Source: Acidobacteriota bacterium
Lineage (GTDB): Bacteria; Acidobacteriota; UBA890
Length of the DNA: 47,029 bases
Direction of reading: 5' to 3'
NCBI GenBank assembly: GCA_002731215.1
Contig: PCAP01000012.1
Coordinates: forward strand, 1 to 47,029
Position numbers and translations under genes: made by a program. The notes beneath the pieces are model-generated. The model did not search any database and was not told where the DNA came from. It worked only from the letters and a program-made list of their open reading frames with translations. Shown in pieces: positions 8,889 through 15,790 of this stretch. Positions within the stretch are counted from its first letter, which is position 1; every line of letters begins with the position of its first letter.

Positions 8889-10271
8889 TCATCTCCCACC
8901 CCAAGAGGGGCTCTGGTTAGCGCCTTCTCTAGTCAATTGCCGCAGCCGCGAGCCATCCAGCCCAACCGCAAAAATATGGTTCTGGTTGCCTTGCGCTGCT
9001 TCAAAAACGATCTGTCTTCCATCGGGCGACCAATTCGGAGAATCGGCTCGCCCATAACCGCGTGTCACTGGGACACTACGGCCTGTACTGAGAGAGTATA
9101 CAAAAACTTGAAACCTATTACCCCCTTCTGATGCTGCATAGGCTATCAGATCGGAAAGCTGAGGGTTGGGGTTCCAAGTCGGAGAATCGATTTGAGTACC
9201 TTCGACCGGTAACCGCCGGACGTTAATACCGTCGATACTCATCTTGTAGAGATGCTGTCCTCCACCGCGTGTCGAGATAAAAGCTATCTCTCGACCGTTG
9301 GGAGAAAACGTCGGCGATGTGTCAATTTCCGAGTTGTTTGTGATTCGCTGCAAGTCGCTACCGTCAGATTTCGAAATGTAGATCTCGGAATTCCCGGTTT
9401 TGGTGCCGTCCTTTGTGGACGAGAACACCAGTCGGCTGCCGTCTGGCGACCAGTCGGGACTGCTATCCTGCCCATTGGTTCGGATGATTACAGGCGGAAT
9501 CCCACCACCCTTGTTGAGCATGGCGATATCAACGTTGGGAATACCATCGTGTGAACGGTAGGAAACATACGCGATTTGGTCTCCATTCGGGGAGAAAGCG
9601 GGGTTCAAAGCGAACCCACCATCGTTAGTGATACGTTGGTCACCATAGCCATCGTAATCCATTAGATGAATCTCTTTAGGACCCCGACGGTTGGAGACGT
9701 AGGCTATTCGTGTTGAGGCGGCCCCGTATTGGCCCGTGAAGTAGAACACGGCCTCGTCGTTGAACTCATGGGCAATTCGACGCAATTGCGAGTTCGAGAT
9801 AATTGCTGCGGTTACGGGTATCTCCTGGTAATAACGCTTGCCTATGATCTGTTGCCCGCTGGCAACATCATAGAGTCGGAATTCAACAATCAGGTCGTCA
9901 TCTTGGCGGCGAACAAAGCCTCGGATTAATGCCTCGGCATCGGTTTGGCGCCAGGCCGTGAAGTCTGGGGACCCGTCACCGGAGACTATGTCTGGGTAGA
10001 ACTTAGAATCGACCAGATCGAACACCATCGAGTAGTCCAAATCGTTCCATAGGACCTGGCGAAGCATGTTGGCTTCGCCTTCAGCCCCCGAGATTATGGA
10101 GAATGTCGGTACAGCGAGGGTGATGGGATTTACTGCCCGGTTTCTGAGTTCTATATAGATGTCCTCGCCTTGTTGATTCTGCGTTATTGGTACTTGGACG
10201 AGGGAAGTGTCGCTAGGCATGGAAGCCAGCGCAGCAAAAAAGATAATGGGCAAACGAAGTTGCAAGTTCAT
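8889..10271 (-). CDS. tolB: Tol-Pal system periplasmic protein TolB
   Basis: 460 aa. N-terminal signal peptide (MNLQLRLPIIFFAALAS), TolB amino-terminal domain (about 25-200), then a beta-propeller with repeated blades of type SPNGDQIAYVS, SPDGSRLVFSS, SPNGREIAFIS and SPDGRQIVFEA. TolB shuttles between Pal and the TolA/R/Q motor in the periplasm. It starts 7 nt after the TolA-like gene and lies 34 nt before pal. Confidence 0.95.
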   Translation of the reverse strand: MNLQLRLPIIFFAALASMPSDTSLVQVPITQNQQGEDIYIELRNRAVNPITLAVPTFSIISGAEGEANMLRQVLWNDLDYSMVFDLVDSKFYPDIVSGDGSPDFTAWRQTDAEALIRGFVRRQDDDLIVEFRLYDVASGQQIIGKRYYQEIPVTAAIISNSQLRRIAHEFNDEAVFYFTGQYGAASTRIAYVSNRRGPKEIHLMDYDGYGDQRITNDGGFALNPAFSPNGDQIAYVSYRSHDGIPNVDIAMLNKGGGIPPVIIRTNGQDSSPDWSPDGSRLVFSSTKDGTKTGNSEIYISKSDGSDLQRITNNSEIDTSPTFSPNGREIAFISTRGGGQHLYKMSIDGINVRRLPVEGTQIDSPTWNPNPQLSDLIAYAASEGGNRFQVFVYSLSTGRSVPVTRGYGRADSPNWSPDGRQIVFEAAQGNQNHIFAVGLDGSRLRQLTREGANQSPSWGGR

Positions 10272-10278
10272 GGACTTC

Positions 10279-11187
10279 TCACTGTCGGAAACCCAGGTTT
10301 ATTCCGAGAGTATTGCCCCGGTACCCTTGTGGTAGTGGTGGGAAGGGTTGCCCAGCCAATATAGCCCGGACGGCAGCGTCATCGTAGCGGCGGTTACCAC
10401 TACTTGGGCGAGTTTCAGGGTCGATTATGATTTCCCCATTGCGTCCCACCCGGAAGTGTACGATCGCTAAAATCTCAAGAGAACCAGGAGGCCGGGATGG
10501 AGGGTCCCATCTGCTTGCTATGTTAGCGAGCACCCGGTTGATCCAAAACTGCAGAAGGGTTTGGTCTTGCTGACTCACTGTTCCAGTGTCGTTGGTTAGA
10601 GACAGCCCAACCTGGCCTCGCTGTGCTTGTTGGGTAACTTCTTGAGGTTCGGAGGAAGTTGCTACCTTGCGTGTTGCCTTCTGTGGTGCGCGGCGGCGCT
10701 CTTCTTCTTCAAGACGACGGCGCTCTTCTTCTTCAAGACGACGTCGTGTTGCTTCCTCAGCGGCCCGGCGCCGGGCTTCAAGTTCTTCCTGGCGCCGTCT
10801 TTCTTCTTCGCGACGGCGGGCTTCTTCTTCCTCTTCTTGACGTCGCTGAGCTTCGAGGTCCTCAGGAACATCCTCTGGGGGAGGAGGTTCGATTTCTTCA
10901 AGCGTGGGAGCCTCCTCAGGCTCCGACGGCACAAGGTCCTCAGCCTGAGTATCAGGTGGGGGGAGGACAGGTTCGGGCTGTGGGGTTAACTCGACGAGGT
11001 TTACCGGTGTGAATTCGAACAGGACGGGTTTAGGGATCAGAAAAGGAGCAAGCAGAATTAAGAGGGTGGCACCGGTGTGTAGTGCCGCCGATGTGATTAT
11101 GGCCGACCGGAAACGAAGCACAGCATTTTGTCGACCCTCAAGAATCGCGTAAACATGATCGGTATGTAGTGCGCCGGCAGAGTTCAT
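10279..11187 (-). CDS. TolA/TonB-like energy-transducing protein
   Basis: 302 aa. One inner-membrane helix (about 28-50, ITSAALHTGATLLILLAPFL), a Pro/Glu-rich section, a highly charged helix of Arg/Glu repeats (about 120-175), and a C-terminal TonB/TolA-type domain with LEILAIVHFRVGRNGEI. Position between tolR and tolB makes it the TolA of the system, although the C-terminal domain reads more like a TonB_C domain. The TolQR motor would drive it across the periplasm. It holds a perfect 24-bp tandem duplication. Confidence 0.85.
   Translation of the reverse strand: MNSAGALHTDHVYAILEGRQNAVLRFRSAIITSAALHTGATLLILLAPFLIPKPVLFEFTPVNLVELTPQPEPVLPPPDTQAEDLVPSEPEEAPTLEEIEPPPPEDVPEDLEAQRRQEEEEEARRREEERRRQEELEARRRAAEEATRRRLEEEERRRLEEEERRRAPQKATRKVATSSEPQEVTQQAQRGQVGLSLTNDTGTVSQQDQTLLQFWINRVLANIASRWDPPSRPPGSLEILAIVHFRVGRNGEIIIDPETRPSSGNRRYDDAAVRAILAGQPFPPLPQGYRGNTLGINLGFRQ
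10694..10741. repeat. Perfect 24-bp tandem duplication inside the TolA-like gene
   Basis: The unit beginning CGGCGCTCTTCTTC occurs twice head to tail without mismatch (10694-10717 and 10718-10741). It encodes RRRLEEEE twice in the charged helix. The identical copies suggest recent slippage and a helix whose length can change. Confidence 0.85.
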
Positions 11188-11188
11188 C

Positions 11189-11608
11189 TTATCGCTGGTT
11201 GGGTGGCGCCGGTGTCGTAACCAGATTCACGTTATCAAGACCGGCAGACTTGATTGCGTCCATTACCTCCATAATCCGACCGTAGTTGGTTGCGATATCG
11301 CCCTGGAGATAAACGGACTGCCCGAGCTCGATAAAAGGAATTAATCGCTGTTCCAGATCTTGGAGGTCAAGGGAGTCTTCGATTTCGTTCATGTAGATGT
11401 CACCGTTTCCATCGACGGTCACAAACACATTCCCGCTTGGCAGCTTGCTCATGGGCTGTGTCTGCGGAAGGTCGACGCTCGCACCTTGAACGAGCATTGG
11501 CGCAGTGATCATGAAAATTATGAGGAGAACGAGGGAAACGTCGACCAGAGGCGTGATATTGATTTCAGCAAGCCCGTCTTCGTCGTCGTGGAACCATCCG
11601 AATTCCAT
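11189..11608 (-). CDS. tolR: Biopolymer transport protein TolR/ExbD
   Basis: 139 aa. Single N-terminal membrane helix NITPLVDVSLVLLIIFMI with the proton-path Asp at residue 23, matching E. coli TolR D23, and a periplasmic ExbD/TolR domain (FVTVDGNGDIYMNE; SVYLQGD). Works with TolQ as the proton-driven motor. The TolQ stop lies 6 nt upstream and the TolA-like gene starts 1 nt after its stop. Confidence 0.93.
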   Translation of the reverse strand: MEFGWFHDDEDGLAEINITPLVDVSLVLLIIFMITAPMLVQGASVDLPQTQPMSKLPSGNVFVTVDGNGDIYMNEIEDSLDLQDLEQRLIPFIELGQSVYLQGDIATNYGRIMEVMDAIKSAGLDNVNLVTTPAPPNQR

Positions 11609-11614
11609 GATGCG

Positions 11615-12268
11615 TTAGGCCTCGGTGGAAAAATTCCGCTCGATAAGGGCGAGGAATTCGAGCCCAAAGTCCTCCATTTGGGCCACAAACCCACGAATCT
11701 GTGTTTGCAGATAGTTGTATGCAACCACTGCGGGAATGGCTGCTGCAAGGCCGGCCGCAGTTGTCGTTAGTGCCGCGCTGATGCCAGGCGCTACAACGGC
11801 AATATCTGGGCTGCCATAACTGCCTATAGCGGAGAACGAAACCATAATTCCCCAGACCGTTCCGAAGAGGCCGATAAATGGACAGACGGCAGCTGTGGTT
11901 GCCAGAAACATCATTAAACGTTGCAACCGAGCCCGTTCAGCACGTGCCGCACGTTGTAGGCCACGTTCTAACGGAGGTAGCAGGATTGAGGTTTGTTCGC
12001 CAACGTTTTTCTGTGCGGAGAGTTCTGCGTGGCCGGCAAGAAACATGCCCGACAGGGGAGTGGTTTCCAATTCTTCAGCGGCTGACTTGGCCTGCGAGAA
12101 TTTCGAGGAATTCCGGAAAGTCTCAAGAAACTCGCTCGATTCCCGTTGAGCTTTCCGGAAAAGCATTATGCGGTCAATAATGATCGCCCAAGAAACGACC
12201 GAAAAGATGGCCAAGACGAACAGCAGAAACCAGGCCATCGACCCGGCGCCCCTTACCAGGTCGATCAT
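11615..12268 (-). CDS. tolQ: Biopolymer transport protein TolQ/ExbB
   Basis: 217 aa from ATG 12268. The track ORF reaches 12511, but its first 80 residues look non-coding, while MIDLVRGAGSMAWFL aligns with the normal TolQ N-terminus and GGGAG precedes the ATG. GTG 12289 is an alternative. Three helices are visible: FLLFVLAIFSVVSWAIII, MFLATTAAVCPFIGLFGTVW and ALTTTAAGLAAAIPAVVAYN. The latter two carry the conserved Thr/Gly residues of the ExbB/TolQ proton channel. First gene of the tol operon. Confidence 0.93.
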   Translation of the reverse strand: MIDLVRGAGSMAWFLLFVLAIFSVVSWAIIIDRIMLFRKAQRESSEFLETFRNSSKFSQAKSAAEELETTPLSGMFLAGHAELSAQKNVGEQTSILLPPLERGLQRAARAERARLQRLMMFLATTAAVCPFIGLFGTVWGIMVSFSAIGSYGSPDIAVVAPGISAALTTTAAGLAAAIPAVVAYNYLQTQIRGFVAQMEDFGLEFLALIERNFSTEA

Positions 12269-12571
12269 CCCGTCTCCCGCCTGCAACACGAGCGAAGCGT
12301 CCAAATTCCGGACTCGATTAGTATGATAATGGGAAATCGCGAAGGATTCGCTTGAATGCCACGTGGCGAGCTGCTCGAAGCAACTGCAAGTGCGGATACG
12401 CACTTGCCACCACCCGACATTAAAATTATCACGCTCGCCACCAGTCCGTATAGGACTGGGCATAACAGGAATCACTTTATAGGCGGCCCATTTGTTTTGG
12501 ACTGGGAGCATTGGATACGAGAATGCTCCACTATTTGTTGCCCAGCTTAGTTAGGGGAGAGAGCAAGTTGA
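12269..12571. other. 303-nt non-coding region with multiple inverted repeats (possible structured leader)
   Basis: No credible gene here; the listed ORFs show no family likeness and no conserved start. It holds three perfect hairpins: GCAAGTGCG/CGCACTTGC with a GATA loop (12386-12407), CCAGTCC/GGACTGG with a GTATA loop (12441-12459), and GGAGCATT/AATGCTCC with a 9-nt loop (12505-12529). GGACTGG recurs at 12499-12505, so CCAGTCC has two possible partners. CTGGGCA (12456-12462) can also pair with TGCCCAG (12539-12545) near the next ribosome site. It lies upstream of mtnP on the plus strand and of tolQ on the minus strand; which transcript uses it is unknown. Confidence 0.6.
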
Positions 12572-12691
12572 ATGGCTAACGCGTATGCTTTGGACTTGGA
12601 AGTAACTGAGGCAATCCGCCAACATGGGCGCGGGACGGAGGCACTTGTGACGAGGGCGCTACGGATGACGGAAACGACAGACTATGCCTAA
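12572..12691 (+). CDS. Short ORF overlapping the mtnP start (possible leader peptide)
   Basis: 39 codons: MANAYALDLEVTEAIRQHG... to TAA at 12689-12691. An AGGGGAGAG ribosome site lies 9-12 nt before the ATG. Its stop overlaps the mtnP start codon by 8 nt. mtnP itself lacks a clear Shine-Dalgarno site, so translation of this ORF could deliver ribosomes to mtnP. I recognise no family. It could be a leader peptide, a small protein or the remnant of a longer gene. Confidence 0.5.
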   Translation: MANAYALDLEVTEAIRQHGRGTEALVTRALRMTETTDYA

Positions 12692-13562
12692 GGCTCGAAT
12701 TGGTGTAATTGGGGGTAGCGGACTCTACAAAATGGACGGGCTTACCGACCGCGAGGAAGTAAATGTCTCGACCCCGTTTGGAGATCCATCTGATGTGTTC
12801 ATTCTTGGAACGTTAGAAGGAAGACAGGTCTGTTTTTTGTCACGTCATGGGCGTGGGCATCGCTACAGTCCCTCAGAGGTTCCGTTTCAGGCCAACGTAT
12901 ACGGAATGAAGAGCCTTGGAGTCGACGCCATACTTTCGGCTAGTGCGGTTGGGAGTCTGCGTGAAGATATTGAGCCGCTGCATGTCGTTATCCCGGACCA
13001 GTTTTTCGATCGTACACGGGGCCGCCTTGCCACATTCTTTGGTAACGGTGTTGTTGCCCATGTGGCATTTGCAGACCCGTTGTGTCCCGAGTTGCGTTCA
13101 GCTCTTGCTAGCGCCGCTGAGTCAGCTGGCTGTACCCATCACAATGGGGGCTCATATGTTTGTATTGAGGGGCCACAATTCTCGACCCGCGTAGAGAGTG
13201 ATCTATATCGTTCGTGGGGAATGGACATCATCGGCATGACGAACCTCACAGAGGCAAAGCTTGCTCGGGAAGCTGGTATTTGCTACGCGACCTTGGCGTT
13301 GGTGACTGACTATGATTGTTGGCACCCAGCGCACAAGTCGGTGACGACCGAGATGATTATCGCCAACCTTATGCAGAATGTCAGCGTTGCGCAAAACATC
13401 GTTAGTAGTGCGGTTACTACATTCCCCGAAGGTCGGGACTGTGGTTGCCGAACAGCGCTTCGCAATGCAGTACTTACCAGTCCTGATGACATACCGACGA
13501 CGGCCCGTGATCGATTAGCTTTGTTACTCGACCCGATCCTCAGTTCCAGCGGAGAAGAGTAA
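12684..13562 (+). CDS. mtnP: S-methyl-5'-thioadenosine phosphorylase
   Basis: 292 aa. Splits methylthioadenosine with phosphate into adenine and 5-methylthioribose-1-phosphate, recycling a by-product of polyamine synthesis and related reactions. Motifs are GVIGGSGLY (phosphate loop), SRHGRGH, MTNLTEAKLAREAG and TDYDCW, the last typical of MTA phosphorylases rather than guanosine/inosine phosphorylases. Overlaps the next gene by one base (TAATG). No other methionine-salvage gene is in the window. Confidence 0.93.
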   Translation: MPKARIGVIGGSGLYKMDGLTDREEVNVSTPFGDPSDVFILGTLEGRQVCFLSRHGRGHRYSPSEVPFQANVYGMKSLGVDAILSASAVGSLREDIEPLHVVIPDQFFDRTRGRLATFFGNGVVAHVAFADPLCPELRSALASAAESAGCTHHNGGSYVCIEGPQFSTRVESDLYRSWGMDIIGMTNLTEAKLAREAGICYATLALVTDYDCWHPAHKSVTTEMIIANLMQNVSVAQNIVSSAVTTFPEGRDCGCRTALRNAVLTSPDDIPTTARDRLALLLDPILSSSGEE

Positions 13563-14470
13563 TGAGCATTGTTGTTGTTGGGTCCATGGCTTTCGATACG
13601 GTCAAGACACCCTACGGAGAAGTGAAAGATGCCCTCGGAGGCGCGGCGACATACTTTTCACTCGCGGCGTCTTACTTTTGTCCGGCTCGGGTGGTCGCTG
13701 TTATCGGAGATGACTTCGGGGAGGAGCATCTCGAATTACTCCGAAGTCACGGTGTCGATACCGCCGGAATCGAACGTGTGGACGGCCCGAGTTTCCGGTG
13801 GGGTGGAGAATATTCGTGGAATCTTAATGAGCGTACAACGCTGTTCACTGAACTCAATGTTTTCGAAGGGTTCAGCCCAAAACTATCTCCAGAACTTCGC
13901 CAGTCACCGTTTGTTTTTCTTGCAAATATCGACCCTGAGTTGCAGATGTCGGTGCTTAAGCAGGTTGACAACAGGGAACTTGTAGCTTGCGACACGATGA
14001 ATTTTTGGATTGAAGGCAAACCGGATCAATTACATTCACTACTCGATGATATCGATGTGTTGGTAATAAATGATGACGAAGCACGTCAGCTTGCAGATAC
14101 CTACAACCTGGTGGAAGCGGCGACAACGATTCATCAGATGGGCCCTAAAGTACTGGTCATCAAGCGGGGCGAACATGGTGTGCTGGCATTTTTCGAAGGT
14201 GAGATGTTTCACGCTCCGGGCTACCCACTTAAGTTTGTGGCAGACCCAACTGGTGCTGGTGACACATTTGCGGGGGGGTTCTTTGGTTATCTTGCTAAAC
14301 ATGGCAAACATGGCCCGGAGGAGATTCGTCGGGCAGTCGTTGCCGGGAGTGTTATGGCTTCATTCTGCGTAGAAAAATTCAGCATTGACGGCCTAGTGGA
14401 CCTTAACGAGAGAGAGATTGCGATGCGGTACCGGGCATTCCAAAAGCTCACAGATTTCGGTGATTTCTGA
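13562..14470 (+). CDS. PfkB-family carbohydrate/nucleoside kinase
   Basis: 302 aa, ribokinase fold. The N-terminal GG motif region is ALGGAATYFSLAA and the C-terminal signature is DPTGAGDTFAGGFFGYLA, with the catalytic Asp in GAGD. The substrate cannot be read from sequence. Its one-base overlap with mtnP and tight link to coaX suggest a substrate from nucleoside or salvage metabolism (adenosine, inosine or a thioribose derivative), which is inference. All elements needed for activity appear present. Confidence 0.88.
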   Translation: MSIVVVGSMAFDTVKTPYGEVKDALGGAATYFSLAASYFCPARVVAVIGDDFGEEHLELLRSHGVDTAGIERVDGPSFRWGGEYSWNLNERTTLFTELNVFEGFSPKLSPELRQSPFVFLANIDPELQMSVLKQVDNRELVACDTMNFWIEGKPDQLHSLLDDIDVLVINDDEARQLADTYNLVEAATTIHQMGPKVLVIKRGEHGVLAFFEGEMFHAPGYPLKFVADPTGAGDTFAGGFFGYLAKHGKHGPEEIRRAVVAGSVMASFCVEKFSIDGLVDLNEREIAMRYRAFQKLTDFGDF

Positions 14471-14475
14471 GCGCC

Positions 14476-15240
14476 ATGCTTTTCGCCATTGATGTGGGCA
14501 ATACCCAGATTCTCATGGGTGTCTACCAGGGTGAGGAGCTCCGGTTCCATTGGCGTTTGTCGACGGACAGGGCCCGGACGGTCGACGAGTTCGGCATTTT
14601 GGCTCGGACTCTCTTCAGCCTTGATGGCCTGGAAGCGAGCGATGTAGAGCGGATGGTGGTTTCCTCCGTTGTGCCGCCACTCGACAGTGTTCTCGAAAGA
14701 CTCGGCAGCGAGTATTTTGATGTGCCGCCACTATTTGTGACCCCGGACCTGGTGCACGACATGCCGATTTTGTACGAACCGGTTGGGGATGTCGGCTCGG
14801 ATCGTATTGTTAATGCGGTCGCTGTACGTGAGTTGTATGGCAAACCGGCCATCGTTGTGGATTTTGGAACGGCAACTACCTTTGATGTTATCGACTCTAA
14901 GGGTGCCTACTTGGGAGGCACGATTTCACCCGGCATTGGAATTTCTGCAGAGGCTTTAACGTATCGCGCGGCACGATTGCCACGCGTGGATATCGCCCGC
15001 CCTGAAGGAATCATCGGCCGTAATACCGTCGGTAGCATGCAGGCCGGCATTTTTTTTGGCTATGTCGACCTGGTCAACGGCATTGTCCGCCGGTTAGGAA
15101 AAGAACTAGGAACCGACCCAGTCGTGGTCGCAACGGGTGGTTGGGCGCAGAGTATTTCGGCAGAGTGCCCACGTATACAGCACGTCGACCCTTTGTTGAC
15201 GTTAACCGGGCTTCGGATCATCGCACATCGTTACGGTTAG
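14476..15240 (+). CDS. coaX: Type III pantothenate kinase
   Basis: 254 aa. First step of coenzyme A synthesis. An ASKHA-type fold is shown by DVGNTQILMGVY (phosphate 1), GSDRIVNAVA and VVDFGTATTFDV (catalytic region), and GGTISPGIGISAEAL. Type III enzymes need a monovalent cation and are not inhibited by CoA. Starts 5 nt after the PfkB gene and ends the mtnP-pfkB-coaX run. In some phyla coaX is fused to or adjacent to birA; here it is not. Confidence 0.96.
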   Translation: MLFAIDVGNTQILMGVYQGEELRFHWRLSTDRARTVDEFGILARTLFSLDGLEASDVERMVVSSVVPPLDSVLERLGSEYFDVPPLFVTPDLVHDMPILYEPVGDVGSDRIVNAVAVRELYGKPAIVVDFGTATTFDVIDSKGAYLGGTISPGIGISAEALTYRAARLPRVDIARPEGIIGRNTVGSMQAGIFFGYVDLVNGIVRRLGKELGTDPVVVATGGWAQSISAECPRIQHVDPLLTLTGLRIIAHRYG

Positions 15241-15263
15241 CGGCCGACAGTGTTTATCCTGAC

Positions 15264-15293
15264 AAAAAAACGGCGCGGCCGAAGCCGCGCCGT
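15264..15293 (-). terminator. Rho-independent terminator of the HU gene
   Basis: On the minus strand a 10-bp perfect GC-rich stem (ACGGCGCGGC/GCCGCGCCGT, tetraloop TTCG) runs directly into TTTTTTT. It lies 26 nt beyond the HU stop. On the plus strand no T-run follows, so it should not serve coaX efficiently. Confidence 0.93.
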
Positions 15294-15319
15294 TCAACTT
15301 CAGTTAAGTTGCAAGTTAG

Positions 15320-15595
15320 TTAACCGTTGACCGTATCCTTTAAGGCCTTGCCCGCTGTGAACTTCGGGACATCCTTTGCATCGATCCAGATCGAGGCTCC
15401 GGTCTGTGGATTGCGCCCCTGCCGGGCATTGCGATGAGAAACCGAAAACGTACCGAAGCCTACCAGTGTGACTTTGCCTCCATCACTCAGCGTCGACGCA
15501 ATAGAACCGAGCAGGGAATCTAACGCCGTGGCAGCCGCAGTTTTAGTGACGCCGGCGTCACTCGCCATCTTGTCAATCAAGTCAGCCTTGTTCAT
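15320..15595 (-). CDS. hup: HU-family nucleoid DNA-binding protein
   Basis: 91 aa, the standard length. MNKADLIDKMASDAGVTKTAA opens the family fold and GFGTFSVSHRNARQGRNPQTG is the HU/IHF signature preceding the DNA-wrapping arm. HU compacts and bends DNA without strong specificity. The gene stands alone with its own promoter (15655-15683), AGGAGG ribosome site and terminator. HU rather than IHF because the arm and flanks match HU better; the distinction is moderately sure. Confidence 0.95.
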   Translation of the reverse strand: MNKADLIDKMASDAGVTKTAAATALDSLLGSIASTLSDGGKVTLVGFGTFSVSHRNARQGRNPQTGASIWIDAKDVPKFTAGKALKDTVNG

Positions 15596-15654
15596 TGAGC
15601 GGGGTGCCCTCCTGACAGTTGAAAATCATTTCCTTAAGAATTGCCCACGCCGGG

Positions 15655-15683
15655 TTTATAGCAACGTGGGTCGAACGCGTCAA
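15655..15683 (-). promoter_or_regulatory. Sigma-70-type promoter of the HU gene
   Basis: On the minus strand: TTGACG, exactly 17 nt, TATAAA. It is about 60 nt ahead of the HU start codon. Among the strongest promoter matches I found in the window. Confidence 0.75.
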
Positions 15684-15790
15684 GCTGCCAGTTTCTGTAA
15701 AACTGCGTTGAACGTTTGATTAGGGCGATTTTGTTTCTTGCTGAACAAGTGGTTGGTCCCGGTCGCCGGACCTAATAATCTAGATATGAA

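Noticed and set aside
8637-9131. Glycine-rich plus-strand ORF
   Set aside because: Antisense to the proline-rich linker of Pal; the Gly run is only the complement of Pro codons.
10627-11012. Plus-strand ORFs and a 90-aa minus ORF rich in Phe/Leu or Lys/Arg
   Set aside because: Frame shadows of the repetitive Arg/Glu helix of the TolA-like gene.
12269-12511. N-terminal 80-residue extension of TolQ in the track
   Set aside because: The sequence does not look like TolQ, contains the inverted repeats, and ATG 12268 aligns with the normal N-terminus.
12456-12545. Possible tRNA with acceptor CTGGGCA/TGCCCAG
   Set aside because: No T-arm TTCGA motif, no D-arm and no anticodon stem in the right place on either strand.
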